Positions 26,029 to 35,607 of a stretch of 64,000 bases of DNA are shown piece by piece. The notes beneath the pieces were generated by a model, which worked only from the letters and a program-made list of their open reading frames with translations, made no database searches and was not told the DNA's origin. How positions within the stretch are numbered: position 1 is the stretch's first letter; each line of letters starts with the position of its first letter. The stretch is from Orrella marina (GTDB lineage Bacteria > Pseudomonadota > Gammaproteobacteria > Burkholderiales > Burkholderiaceae_B): assembly GCF_003058465.1 (NCBI RefSeq), contig NZ_CP028901.1:186001-250000 (forward strand). The letters run 5' to 3'. The position numbers and the translations under genes were made by a program.

Positions 26029-27296
26029 GCAAACGACAGAATCATCAAGCGAGTGTGCAGGCGAATGGGCGACATTCATCGGCCTCGCAGGAAGACGCTT
26101 TTGTCTACACAGGGACAGATGGCGACGAGGGTGTGGGTCGCTGGGGGCGGTATCTGGTTTATCTGGTGTCATTGATGCTTGTGCTGGCGTTCGCATGGGC
26201 GGCGTACTTTGAACTGGACGAAGTGACAGTGGCGAGTGGCAAAGTGATTCCGAGCAGTCGCTCTCAGGTGGTGGAGGTGCTTGAGGCGGGTATTTTGCGT
26301 AAGATCAATGTCGAGGAAGGGCAGCATGTCAAGCAGGGCGATGTACTGCTTGAACTCGACGACAGCCGGGTCGGGCCGCTTTACCGGGAATCAACACAGA
26401 GATGGCGATCATTGCTGGCCCAGGAAGCCAGGCTAAGAGCCCAGGCATTCGGGCTCGAGCTGGAGTTTCCCGAGACCGTGCAGGAAGACAAGTCTCTTGT
26501 GCAAAGAGAAAAACAGGCTTACAACACACGCCGTACAGCGCTTGAAGACCAGCTTCAGGCGCTGGAGAATTCGCGCGTGGTCCTGCAGCGCGAGATCGAC
26601 CTGATCTCGCCTCTGGTCAAGCAAGGTGTGATTTCGGAAGTCGAAGTGTTGCGACTACGTCGAGAAGAGTCAACTTTGCAAAGACAGGTCGCCGAACTCA
26701 AGGCAAACTATCTGGCCGAAGCCAGTTCGGAGCTTGTGCGGGTGGACTCCGAACTTAAGCAGGTTTCAGAAATCTTGCTGGCGCACCAGGAAGCTTTCAA
26801 GCGAGCGACAGTTGTCTCGCCTGCTGACGGAATCGTCAAGGATATCCGGTTTCATACGATCGGTGCAGTGGTCGATTCGGGTGCGACCATCATGGAGATC
26901 GTTCCTGTGAATGATGAAATGCTGGTTGAAGCATACATCCTGCCATCCGAAGTGGCGTATGTTGACGTGGGTCAGCCTGCACGTGTCAAACTCAGTGCCT
27001 TTGACTCGCGTCGATTCGGCGAACTTGACGGTATCGTCAAACTGATCAGTCCGGATATTGTGATGGAAGAAAGCCAGATGGCTTCGAGCTCCTTGTCCTC
27101 TTCAGTCAACTTCGAGCCGGGCCATTACAAGATTCTGGTGCAGATCACCAATCCTGGCATTGAACGGGCGGGGATGCGGATGGTTCCGCAGCCTGGCATG
27201 ACTGCGACCGTGGACATTCTGACCGGGCAAAAGACGGTGCTGGAGTACATTTTCAGGCCGCTCGAGAACGTACGCGAAGCGCTCAGAGAGCGCTAG
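26025..27296 (+). CDS. HlyD-family membrane fusion protein
   Basis: The protein has 423 residues. One membrane helix at about 45-65 (YLVYLVSLMLVLAFAWAAYF) follows a cytoplasmic Gln/Ser-rich tail. The periplasmic part starts with a lipoyl half (GKVIPSSRSQVVEVLEAG, INVEEGQHVKQGDVLLELD), continues through a coiled coil at about 160-265, and closes with ADGIVKDIRF and the beta-barrel. It links the ABC transporter to the TolC-like protein. The GTG start overlaps the ABC stop (GTGA). Confidence 0.9.
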   Translation: MSKRQNHQASVQANGRHSSASQEDAFVYTGTDGDEGVGRWGRYLVYLVSLMLVLAFAWAAYFELDEVTVASGKVIPSSRSQVVEVLEAGILRKINVEEGQHVKQGDVLLELDDSRVGPLYRESTQRWRSLLAQEARLRAQAFGLELEFPETVQEDKSLVQREKQAYNTRRTALEDQLQALENSRVVLQREIDLISPLVKQGVISEVEVLRLRREESTLQRQVAELKANYLAEASSELVRVDSELKQVSEILLAHQEAFKRATVVSPADGIVKDIRFHTIGAVVDSGATIMEIVPVNDEMLVEAYILPSEVAYVDVGQPARVKLSAFDSRRFGELDGIVKLISPDIVMEESQMASSSLSSSVNFEPGHYKILVQITNPGIERAGMRMVPQPGMTATVDILTGQKTVLEYIFRPLENVREALRER

Positions 27297-27491
27297 GCTT
27301 TCAAACACCATGAGTCCCGGTGATGGAATTCATTCTGGCCATTTTCCGGATATTTCCTGCATTGCCTGCGCGCAGAGAAATCAAGCAGCAAGCATCGCTG
27401 TCAGTCATGGAAATGACTCGGGCGATCCGCATGCAATGCATGTCGTGCATGCAGTGTTTTACTCGCGTAAACGCGTTTGCCCGGTTCTGGT

Positions 27492-28427
27492 TCAGGCTTC
27501 ACTCTTGTCAGGTTTTTTCGCCTGGTCAAAGCTGAGCCATGGCGGCTGTTCGGCATAGATCTCCTGGATAAAACGTTTGCAGGCATCGATGTACCAGGAT
27601 GAGTCGTGGGCACGGTGACTCAAAATGATAGGGGAGGTGACCTTCTCGTCATCAATCAGGCGGTACACCAGATCGCTTCGAAGTTTTGCAGCGGCTGGAA
27701 TCAGGCATACGCCCACCTCGGCTGCAACCAGTCCCAGTGCGGTTTGCAGTTCAGCCACCTCGTGGATCTCCCGGGGTTCAATGCCGTGGTCGAACAGGGC
27801 GGTGAGCACGTGATCCGCAAAGCTCGGTCGAGGCTCCTTTGGATAGACGATCAAGGCCTGATCGCGCACGACGTCCAGAGCAACTGGGCCCGAGTCTGCA
27901 GCGAGCAATGAAGTGGGAGAAACCGCCAGTACCAGTCGCTCCTCTCGCAGCACGATTCGTGACACCTGGCGATCGTTGCGACGGATGCGGCCGATACCGA
28001 TGTCGATCCGACCTGACTTGAGCGCGGCAATTTGCTGAATCGAAGTCAGCTCCAGGAACTGGAATTCGGTTTCCGGGTAGTGCTGGCGAATCTTTCGGAC
28101 CAGAATCGGAAGTCCTTCATAAAGGGTGGATGCCACAAACCCGATCGAAAGTCGCTGTCGCTGACCCAGCCCGACCTGTATGGTTGCCGCCTTCATCTGC
28201 TCAACCCGGTGCAGCACCTGCAATCCCTGTTCGTAGAAAACACGTCCCGCCTCAGTGAGCTGGAGTGGCCGACTCTCCCGGGAGATCAGTTGCACTCCAA
28301 GTTCCTGTTCGAGCATCTGTATCTGTCTGCTCAAAGGGGGCTGTGCAATGTGTAGTTGTGCAGATGCTTTAGTGAAGCTACGCGCATTGGCCACCGCCAC
28401 AAAATACCGGATTTGTCTCAGATCCAT
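27492..28427 (-). CDS. catR: LysR-type regulator of catechol degradation (CatR/CatM/BenM group)
   Basis: The protein has 311 residues. The winged helix reads MDLRQIRYFVAVANARSFTK and HIAQPPLSRQIQMLEQELGV, the RYFVAV and PPLSRQI pattern of the CatM/BenM/CatR branch. The effector domain has LSIGFVASTLYEGLP. These regulators bind cis,cis-muconate and activate cat genes. It is divergent from catB, but an ISAzo13-family element now lies in the intergenic region, separating catR from its likely binding site at 30084-30098. Autoregulation is therefore probably altered. Confidence 0.85.
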   Translation of the reverse strand: MDLRQIRYFVAVANARSFTKASAQLHIAQPPLSRQIQMLEQELGVQLISRESRPLQLTEAGRVFYEQGLQVLHRVEQMKAATIQVGLGQRQRLSIGFVASTLYEGLPILVRKIRQHYPETEFQFLELTSIQQIAALKSGRIDIGIGRIRRNDRQVSRIVLREERLVLAVSPTSLLAADSGPVALDVVRDQALIVYPKEPRPSFADHVLTALFDHGIEPREIHEVAELQTALGLVAAEVGVCLIPAAAKLRSDLVYRLIDDEKVTSPIILSHRAHDSSWYIDACKRFIQEIYAEQPPWLSFDQAKKPDKSEA

Positions 28428-28763
28428 ACTGGATATCCACCAAATGACTCACTACGAAATAGCAGGTACGACGCGCAGCAATGAGCGTCTACAGGCAGCG
28501 TGCGGGTCTGCCGTGCAGGCGTCTGGTCCCGCTTGCAGGCAAACAAAGGTCAATACACTGCAGGTGCTCAGCGGTACTCAGCTTCAGATACCCCCGGACA
28601 GAAATCTTCTGTACGTCGTTCCGGACTCGCTGCCACAGGCCCCGCATCAGCGTTCAGGATGCAAGCGATAGCCAGTTTGTGAGAATGTGTAACTCTATCC
28701 TAGGGTAAACGATATGTTTCATTCTAATGACGAATTTAAGCTATTGATACTTCATCTAAGAGT
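28428..28763. other. catR-side remainder of the catR-catB intergenic region
   Basis: 336 bases between the catR start and the left end of the insertion sequence. No ATAC-N7-GTAT site and no gene is evident here. CatR's own promoter must lie in this part. Confidence 0.3.
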
Positions 28764-30064
28764 CTGTTAATAAATAATATAGTCGAATGACTAGGGTCGT
28801 ATGCAGTAATTCCATTCGCCATGGAAATCGCTTCGATCGATCTTGATCGTCGCCATTTGGGCGTCAGTGACAGAAATTCCCTTCGGATACGCGGCAGTAT
28901 CGAGCTCGGCCTTAACCGACAGGCCGCTACGGGTTCGTGTGTTGGCGATCAGATTGACAATGACTTCGTGACTGATCAGTGGGCGCGCGCGCCAGTTCAT
29001 GGTGATGAACGAGAACAAGCGGTGTTCAATCTTGTTCCATTTGCTGGTCCCGGGAGGAAAGTGATGCACGTGAATCTCGAGCCCCAGTTCCCTGGCTAAC
29101 TGGCTCAACTCATACTTCCATAGCCGAACCCGATGGCCATTGCTGCCACCACCATCTGCTGTGATCGTCAATCGGCTGGCTTCAGGATAGCGCGCTCGGC
29201 CCATCGAGAACCACCAGCGCCGGATAGTTTGCACGGCAAATGCCGACGTGTCGTGATCCGTTCCCACGCTGACCCAACCCTCATCAGCACCTATGTCATA
29301 AACGCCGTACGGATTGGCGCGCCCCAGATCCTTGTCGACAAAGTCATGAACCTGGACCTGATCGGGTTGACCTCTAGGCAGCCATCGCTGGCCCGCATTC
29401 TTGAAGGCCCCAACCAGCTCCTTCTTTTTGGTATCGACCGAAATGACCGGTTCGTTTGCATCCAGTGCGATCTTTACGGCTGCATTGATGTGCTCAAACT
29501 GTGCGTTTCGATCAGGACTCTGGTTGCCTTCGAGCACCTTGGCGTTTGCTTGCAGACTAAAATTCTGGCTACGCAGTATATTGCCCACCACCACATGGCT
29601 GACCTGATGATGTCTGGTCTTGAGCTCATCGGCCAGATTGCGCAGACTCTTGCATGTCCAGCGCAACGGTGACTCCGGGTCACCTCGCGTGGTCAGCTCG
29701 ACCAGAGCCAAAAGGTCTGCAACCAAGGTCTCATCGGTTGTCTCGAGTCGCTTGCGGCCACCACCCGGTCGACGTGACCCTGTTGCCGTCGTGGACCGAG
29801 ACTCTTCCGACGCGTCGATACTTCTCAACGAGCCGAGCTCCTTGATACCGGCGGCTACCGTTGTGCGGGATGCACCAGTGGCCGCTGCTACCTCGGCTAT
29901 GCCACCTCGACCGAGTGCTTTGGCTTCTGCGCCGAGCAACAATCTTCTCTGACGCTCATTGAGTGTCTCGTTCAACGCCTCCCAGCGTAAAGCGATTGGT
30001 GAGATATTCGGCATTCGATAAGCATAGCCGATTCCCAATAAATAACCAAGTTAATTATTTACAG
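28764..30064 (-). mobile_element. ISAzo13-family insertion sequence, copy 1
   Basis: A 1,301-bp unit starting CTGTTAATAAATAAT and ending ATTATTTACAG shares near-complete identity with 43441-44741, and the common sequence stops at the same bases on both sides. The ends are imperfect inverted repeats (CTGTTAATAAATAA against CTGTAAATAATTAA). It carries one transposase gene and lies between catR and catB. Confidence 0.8.
28791..30014 (-). CDS. ISAzo13-family transposase, copy 1
   Basis: The protein has 407 residues from MPNISPIALRW; an upstream in-frame start at 30038 is possible. The N-terminal helix-turn-helix region reads ALGRGGIAEVAAATGASRTT. The DDE-type core includes EPVISVDTKKKELVGAFKN (first Asp), ITADGGGSNGHRVRLWK (second Asp) and FPPGTSKWNKIEHRLFSFI (Glu), the pattern of ISAzo13/Rhodopirellula-type transposases. 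The frame is intact and almost identical to the second copy, so recent transposition is likely. Confidence 0.85.
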   Translation of the reverse strand: MPNISPIALRWEALNETLNERQRRLLLGAEAKALGRGGIAEVAAATGASRTTVAAGIKELGSLRSIDASEESRSTTATGSRRPGGGRKRLETTDETLVADLLALVELTTRGDPESPLRWTCKSLRNLADELKTRHHQVSHVVVGNILRSQNFSLQANAKVLEGNQSPDRNAQFEHINAAVKIALDANEPVISVDTKKKELVGAFKNAGQRWLPRGQPDQVQVHDFVDKDLGRANPYGVYDIGADEGWVSVGTDHDTSAFAVQTIRRWWFSMGRARYPEASRLTITADGGGSNGHRVRLWKYELSQLARELGLEIHVHHFPPGTSKWNKIEHRLFSFITMNWRARPLISHEVIVNLIANTRTRSGLSVKAELDTAAYPKGISVTDAQMATIKIDRSDFHGEWNYCIRP

Positions 30065-30083
30065 TATCTAAGTAGATGTCATT

Positions 30084-30098
30084 ATACTTTTTTGGTAT
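30084..30098 (+). promoter_or_regulatory. CatM/BenM-type binding site ATAC-N7-GTAT upstream of catB
   Basis: ATAC at 30084-30087 and GTAT at 30095-30098 are separated by seven bases, the consensus site of the BenM/CatM regulators. It lies 20 bp inside the catB side of the insertion and 243 bp before the catB start. A weak -35/-10 pair (TTGGTA, 17 bases, CATATT) overlaps it. Confidence 0.55.
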
Positions 30099-30341
30099 CA
30101 ATCGTGACTGATTTCATATTGGCCATTCATTGCAATTGGATTTCTAATTTGTCAGACGCAGGGAAACAAAGTCGGCTACAGGCCAGAGCACCATTCGCCA
30201 GATATGCCTGAAGTGCTTCATGCCTTCAGCGCCCATCAAATGAATGCCTTGATCGTACCGAACATATCGCCTTGCAAGGTTGAAACGAATTCAGATTGAG
30301 ATGTCATGCAGAACACTTCTAGACGGACAGGCTGGAGCGAC

Positions 30342-31457
30342 ATGGTTGTGATCGAACGCATCGAGACCGTTCTGGTCGACCTTCCGACCATCCGCCCGCA
30401 CCAGCTCTCGATGGCGACCATGAACGGTCAGACTTTGATGCTGCTGCACGTCTATTGCTCGGACGGGACGGTTGGTATCGGAGAGGGCACCACAATTGGT
30501 GGACTCGCCTACGGTGCCGAGTCTCCAGAGGGCATGAAGCTCGCGATCGATACGTACTTCGCTCCCTGTCTGGCTGGTGCAGATGCCAATCGTGTGCCGG
30601 CACTGATGGCACGCCTCGATACAGCCATCCGGGACAACCGGTTTGCGAAGTGTGCGGTTGAAACAGCGCTCTACGACGCACTGGGCAAGCGCGTCGGGTT
30701 GCCTGTCTCTGAACTGCTCGGTGGTCGGGTGCGCGACAGTCTGCCAGTGGCCTGGACGCTGGCCTCTGGCGATACAGTCAGAGATATTGAAGAAGCCGAG
30801 ACGATGCTCGACAAGCGTCGTCACAACATTTTCAAGCTCAAGATTGGCAAGCGCAGCGTGGCAGAAGATGTGGCACACGTTGCAGCCATCAAGAAGGCGC
30901 TTGGAGACCGGGCAAGCGTGCGCGTGGACGTGAACATGGCCTGGAGCGAATTGCAGGCCAATCAAGGTCTGCCCGCGCTCGCCGATGCGGGATGTGAGCT
31001 GGTTGAGCAACCCGTATCGAGCGCGCAGGCACTGATGCGACTCAAAGGCAGGTTCCCGATTGCTGTGATGGCCGACGAGTCTCTCACAGGTCCACGATCG
31101 GCGATGGAAATTGCCAGTCAGGGTGGTACGGATGTGTTCGCGATCAAGATCGAACAATCAGGTGGGTTGAGAGCAGCGCAGCAGGTGGCAGCCATTGCCG
31201 ATGCAGCACATATCGAGCTGTATGGCGGCACCATGCTGGAGGCGGCCGTCAGCACCATGGCATCGGCCCATGTGTTCTCGACCTTCAGGTCGTTGCAGTG
31301 GGGAACCGAGCTGTTCGGGCCGCTTTTGTTGACAGAGGAAATCCTGGTGAATCCGTTGCAGTATCAGGACTTCGAGCTGCAGGTGCCGTCACTGCCCGGT
31401 CTTGGTATTGAGCTAGACACAGACCGAGTGCGCCATTTCACCCGCAAGGTGAATTGA
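30342..31457 (+). CDS. catB: Muconate cycloisomerase
   Basis: The protein has 371 residues. It converts cis,cis-muconate to muconolactone in the catechol branch of the beta-ketoadipate pathway. The enolase-superfamily signature is complete: FKLKIGK (KxK base), RVDVNMAW, ELVEQPV and MADESL (metal ligands), and FAIKIEQSGG (second lysine). The start is placed at the ATG at 30342 because GGAG lies five bases upstream and CatB proteins begin with IERIETVLVDLPTIRPH. It is the first gene of the cat cluster. Confidence 0.92.
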   Translation: MVVIERIETVLVDLPTIRPHQLSMATMNGQTLMLLHVYCSDGTVGIGEGTTIGGLAYGAESPEGMKLAIDTYFAPCLAGADANRVPALMARLDTAIRDNRFAKCAVETALYDALGKRVGLPVSELLGGRVRDSLPVAWTLASGDTVRDIEEAETMLDKRRHNIFKLKIGKRSVAEDVAHVAAIKKALGDRASVRVDVNMAWSELQANQGLPALADAGCELVEQPVSSAQALMRLKGRFPIAVMADESLTGPRSAMEIASQGGTDVFAIKIEQSGGLRAAQQVAAIADAAHIELYGGTMLEAAVSTMASAHVFSTFRSLQWGTELFGPLLLTEEILVNPLQYQDFELQVPSLPGLGIELDTDRVRHFTRKVN

Positions 31458-31676
31458 CACATGAATTGACACATGAATTGACGCGGCCGGATTTGTTTGA
31501 ACGTTGCAACAGTGTCAGGAAAGGGTTTTGAGTGAACGCCTGGTCCCGGGCATATGGGGTGGAGTCGCTCGCAAACGTAGTCAAACCGTGATGTCGACGA
31601 TCCGACATCAACAAAGGGGTGTCTCGCAACCGTGCGAAAGACGCCTGGTTAATTTTGAGATCCAGAGGAGAGCAAC

Positions 31677-32612
31677 ATGAGTGTCAAAATTTTTGAGAGT
31701 CAGGAAGTCCAGGATTTTCTGAAGCTGGCCAGTGGCCTGAACCAGGACGGTGGAACCCCACGCGTGAAGGAACTGGTACATCGCATCGTGTCCGATCTGT
31801 TCAAGGTCATTGAGGAGTACGACGTCAGTCCTGACGAGTTCTGGGCTGCCGTGGCCTACATCAACCGACTCGGTTCAAACCAGGAAGCCGGTCTGCTGTC
31901 GCCCGGACTGGGCTTTGACCGGTACCTGGACATGCGTATGGATGCCGAAGACCAGTCCATTGGTGAGCCGGAAGGAACGCCTCGCACCATTGAAGGCCCC
32001 CTTTACGTGGCTGGTGCACCGGTCGAGCACGGATTCGCACGTCTGGATGATGGCAGCGATACCAATGGTGACACTCTCATCATGCATGGTACGGTCTTTG
32101 GTTCGGACGGCAAACCGGTACCGAACGCGCAGGTTGAAGTCTGGCACGCCAACACCAAAGGGTTCTACTCGCACTTTGACCCCACGGGTGAGCAGCAGCC
32201 CTTCAACATGCGTCGCACGATCATCACAGACGGTGAGGGCCGCTACAAGTTTCAGAGCATCATGCCCAAGGGTTACGGCTGTCCGCCCGATGGCCCGACC
32301 CAGCAGTTGCTCAACCATCTGGGCCGTCACGGTAACCGTCCGGCACACATCCATTTCTTCGTGTCAGCAGATGAACACCGCAAGCTCACTACGCAGATCA
32401 ACATCGATGGAGATCCGCTGGTGAACGACGACTTTGCGTTTGCAACTCGCGAAGGGCTGGTTCCACCTGTGATCGAGCACACCGACGAGGCGAGCATCAA
32501 GGCTCACGGGCTGAAGGGTCCGTTTGCCGAGATCAAGTTCGATTTCCATCTGACCCCGCTGATCGATGGCGTTGACAATCAGGTTGTCGAACGGGCCCGG
32601 GCATCTGCCTGA
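31677..32612 (+). CDS. catA: Catechol 1,2-dioxygenase
   Basis: The protein has 311 residues. It is an intradiol dioxygenase opening catechol to cis,cis-muconate. An N-terminal helical dimerisation domain is followed by the catalytic beta domain. The non-haem Fe(III) ligands are visible: Tyr in EGPLYVAGAP, Tyr in GEGRYKFQS, and both His in RPAHIHFFV. AGAGGAG precedes the ATG. A 219-bp gap from catB holds three 12-bp tandem units (TGAATTGACACA) beginning at the catB stop. Confidence 0.93.
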   Translation: MSVKIFESQEVQDFLKLASGLNQDGGTPRVKELVHRIVSDLFKVIEEYDVSPDEFWAAVAYINRLGSNQEAGLLSPGLGFDRYLDMRMDAEDQSIGEPEGTPRTIEGPLYVAGAPVEHGFARLDDGSDTNGDTLIMHGTVFGSDGKPVPNAQVEVWHANTKGFYSHFDPTGEQQPFNMRRTIITDGEGRYKFQSIMPKGYGCPPDGPTQQLLNHLGRHGNRPAHIHFFVSADEHRKLTTQINIDGDPLVNDDFAFATREGLVPPVIEHTDEASIKAHGLKGPFAEIKFDFHLTPLIDGVDNQVVERARASA

Positions 32613-32929
32613 GGTAGCCTGGTCTGAGGAAGTGCTACTTGCTGTGAAGCCTGGATCGGCAGGTGAGGGTGTCTGGATGAGTCAATGATCGGACACCCCC
32701 TGCCAGTCGATTCAGCATGACCTCTCAACTCTGCACTGTCGAGCATTGCTTACCGCATCATTGCTTCAATGTCAGCAAAGCAGCGACCTTGGATGCCTCA
32801 TCATTTGAGAGCGGCACACCGCCTCTGCATCCATCTGCGTGCATCTGCATCGCTTCTGATTCAGGGCTCTCAGGCCGTATCGGGCGCGGTCACTGTTGAG
32901 CCACTCACTACTTTTCTGGAACGCGAATC
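32613..32929. other. catA-catI spacer
   Basis: 317 bases without a convincing frame. ATCATTG/TGCATC-type short repeats occur (GCATCTGCAT) but no terminator or promoter stands out. Confidence 0.25.
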
Positions 32930-33625
32930 ATGATCGATAAACAAGTTGCCAGCGTTGCGCAGGCGCTACACGATATCCAGGATGGCTCTACGGTACTCAT
33001 CGGGGGGTTCGGGACGGCCGGCATTCCGTTTGAGCTCATTGATGGCTTGATCGAGCAAGGTGCGCGTGACCTGACAGTCGTGAACAACAATGCCGGAAAT
33101 GGTGACCAGGGCCTGGCTGCACTGTTAAAAACAGGTCGCGTGCGCAAGATCATCTGCAGCTTTCCGCGGCAGGCAGACTCCTGGGTGTTTGATGATTTGT
33201 ATCGCAGTGGACGAATCGAGCTCGAACTGGTGCCGCAGGGCAACCTCGCCGAGCGGCTGCGTGCCGCCGGCGCAGGGCTGGGCGGGTTCTTTTGCCCGAC
33301 AGGGTATGGAACCGAGCTTGCCAAAGGCAAGGAAACCCGTCAGATCAACGGTCGCTGGTACGTTTTTGAAGAACCAATCCGTGGTGATGTGGCACTCATC
33401 AAGGCCGAACGCGGCGATCGTTGGGGCAATCTGACCTACCGCAAGGCTGCCCGCAACTTCGGTCCGGTGATGGCCACTGCTGCCCGGACCACCATTGCCA
33501 GCGTGTTTGATGTGGTGGAGCTTGGTGCAATCGATCCCGAAGCGGTGGTGACGCCGGGCATTCACGTGAACAGAATTGTTCAGGTCCCCCGAGTGAAGAC
33601 CCAGGCGGGTGGGTTCAAAGCCTAA
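32930..33625 (+). CDS. catI: 3-oxoadipate CoA-transferase subunit A
   Basis: The protein has 231 residues. It contains the glycine-rich VLIGGFGTAGIPFELIDGL of the A subunit of family I CoA-transferases, then FDDLYRSGRIELELVPQGNL and GFFCPTGYGTELAKGKETR. With subunit B it transfers CoA from succinyl-CoA to 3-oxoadipate. A 150-bp spacer with three ATCACCGGG-containing tandem units separates it from subunit B. Generic succinyl-CoA transferase is the alternative, but the cat context fixes the role. Confidence 0.88.
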   Translation: MIDKQVASVAQALHDIQDGSTVLIGGFGTAGIPFELIDGLIEQGARDLTVVNNNAGNGDQGLAALLKTGRVRKIICSFPRQADSWVFDDLYRSGRIELELVPQGNLAERLRAAGAGLGGFFCPTGYGTELAKGKETRQINGRWYVFEEPIRGDVALIKAERGDRWGNLTYRKAARNFGPVMATAARTTIASVFDVVELGAIDPEAVVTPGIHVNRIVQVPRVKTQAGGFKA

Positions 33626-33775
33626 CGTCTTCCTGAGCCCACGGACAACCGGTCAGGTCAACAATGACAGACCAGAACCCGTCAGTCAGGCATCACCGGG
33701 CAAGTATCACCGGGCAAGTATCACCGGGGCCAAACGTCCCCGACCATCTTTGCGCGCACAATCAGAGGAATCAGC

Positions 33776-34480
33776 TTGACTCAAAACTTACCGACAGCGA
33801 CATCTCATGACGACACCCGCCTTCGGCTCGATCAGCTCCGTCGTCGCACCAGGGACGAAATGGCACGTCGGGTGGCCCAGGACATTCATGATGGTGCCTA
33901 CGTCAATCTGGGTATCGGCATGCCTACGCTGGTTGCCAACCACATTCCCCGCGATATCGAGGTGATTCTGCAAAGCGAGAACGGGATCCTGGGCATGGGG
34001 CCCGCTCCGGCAGAAGGTGAGCAAGACTATGACCTCATCAACGCGGGCAAGCAGCCTGTCACCTTGCTGGCGGGCGGGGCGTACTTCCATCATGCGGACA
34101 GCTTTGCCATGATGCGTGGCGGTCATCTCGATATCTGCGTGCTGGGTGCGTTTCAAGTCTCGCAGACAGGTGATCTGGCGAACTGGAGCACAGGTCAGTC
34201 TGGGGCGATCCCGGCCGTCGGTGGTGCCATGGACCTGGCCATTGGAGCCAGGCAGACTTGGGTCATGATGGACCTGCTAACCAGACAGGGCCAGAGCAAG
34301 CTGGTGAACGCGTGTACCTATCCGTTAACGGGACTGGCGTGTGTCAAGCGTGTCTACACTGATCTCGCCACGTTTGCCTGCACGCCGCACGGACTGAAGC
34401 TGATCGACGCAATTGATGGCGTCAGTCATGAAGACCTGGAGGCCTTGACCGGATTGAGCATCCAGCGAGTTCAGAAATAG
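33776..34480 (+). CDS. catJ: 3-oxoadipate CoA-transferase subunit B
   Basis: The protein has 234 residues. DGAYVNLGIGMPTLVAN and the active-site motif LQSENGILGMGPAP, with the Glu that forms the CoA thioester, identify subunit B. The start is probably the TTG at 33776, which has an excellent AGAGGAA six bases upstream; the next ATG would remove about 28 residues but leave the core complete. Both subunits together form the heterotetramer acting in the cytoplasm. Confidence 0.88.
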   Translation: MTQNLPTATSHDDTRLRLDQLRRRTRDEMARRVAQDIHDGAYVNLGIGMPTLVANHIPRDIEVILQSENGILGMGPAPAEGEQDYDLINAGKQPVTLLAGGAYFHHADSFAMMRGGHLDICVLGAFQVSQTGDLANWSTGQSGAIPAVGGAMDLAIGARQTWVMMDLLTRQGQSKLVNACTYPLTGLACVKRVYTDLATFACTPHGLKLIDAIDGVSHEDLEALTGLSIQRVQK

Positions 34481-34629
34481 TCGCGTCATTCCTGCGGGAG
34501 GCGTGTCTTGTGCAAGAACTGATTGCAAGCAGGACGCCAGTCAAGGAAGATGGCAGCGAAGGTTGCGGGATCAGTGAAAGAAACAAGCGCTCGCCCGTAT
34601 GCCATCATTATCGAACAAGGAGAACAAGC

Positions 34630-35445
34630 ATGAGCCAATCCCAGCAGCCCTACCTGCTCGACACCCGCCAAGGAAAGTTCCGGGTATGTGATCAGGGCGA
34701 GCCAAGCGCACCCGTACTGATGCTGAGCAATTCACTTGGCACCACTCTGGAGATGTGGGAGCCGCAGATCGAGGCCTTCACCAGACACTATCGCGTGATC
34801 CGGTATGACACCCGCGGCCACGGAGGCAGTCCGGTCGCCCCAGGCCCCTATACGTTTGACGGGCTTGGAGAGGATGCTCTGGCGATTCTGGATGCACTCA
34901 AGATAGAGAAGGCATCGTTTTGCGGGGTGTCCATGGGTGGTCATTCCGCGCTCTGGATGGGCATACACGCAGCGGCGCGTTTCGAGGCGCTGATCGTGTG
35001 TAACAGTGCAGCCAGGATTGGAACCACCGAAGCCTGGAAAGAGCGCGCCGACCTGGTTCGTGCCAACGGCAAGGACGGCATGCAAACACTCGCCAGCACA
35101 GCCCCCGGACGCTGGTTCACAAAAGGGTTTGTGGAAAGAGACCCGCAAGCGGTCCAGGCGATGCAGGCCGTGATTGCGAGCACTGATCCCGAGGGTTACG
35201 CCAGTTGCTGCGATGCACTCGGCAGTTCGGATCTGCGTCCCCACCTCGGGAGAATTACCAACCCGACATTGATTATTGCCGGCGAGTTTGATCCGGCCAC
35301 CACCGTGGCAGACGGGCAGGCCATGCATGATGCGATTGCGGGTTCGGAACTGGTGGTACTACCAGTCTCGCATATCTCCAATGTTGAAGCGGCGAAAGAC
35401 TACAACGACGCTGTGCTGGCATTTCTCGAGAAATCGAGGCGCTAG
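34630..35445 (+). CDS. catD: 3-oxoadipate enol-lactonase
   Basis: The protein has 271 residues of alpha/beta-hydrolase fold. LMLSNSLGTTLEMWEPQIEA gives the oxyanion region, RYDTRGHGGS follows, GVSMGGH holds the nucleophilic Ser, AGEFDPATT the acid, and LPVSHISNVE the His. It hydrolyses 3-oxoadipate enol-lactone to 3-oxoadipate. The start is the ATG at 34630, preceded by AAGGAGAAC. The name pcaD is equally usual when the same enzyme serves the protocatechuate branch. Confidence 0.9.
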   Translation: MSQSQQPYLLDTRQGKFRVCDQGEPSAPVLMLSNSLGTTLEMWEPQIEAFTRHYRVIRYDTRGHGGSPVAPGPYTFDGLGEDALAILDALKIEKASFCGVSMGGHSALWMGIHAAARFEALIVCNSAARIGTTEAWKERADLVRANGKDGMQTLASTAPGRWFTKGFVERDPQAVQAMQAVIASTDPEGYASCCDALGSSDLRPHLGRITNPTLIIAGEFDPATTVADGQAMHDAIAGSELVVLPVSHISNVEAAKDYNDAVLAFLEKSRR

Positions 35446-35607
35446 GCGGGTGAGCGGGTGCCACTGTGTGCAACGCAGAGGGCTGTGCTAACGACCGTCT
35501 TTACGAGCGTTCTTGCGACAGACTTGCAGCCAACTGGCGCCCCGGTTTTATTTCATTCTGTCCCGGGGGATCTATACGGTTCTTCCCGATAACCAAAGGA
35601 GTTCATC

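Noticed and set aside
33691..33730. ATCACCGGGCAAGT repeats as a CRISPR array
   Set aside because: Units are contiguous without spacers and only three copies exist; it is a simple tandem repeat. No array or cas gene was seen anywhere in the window.
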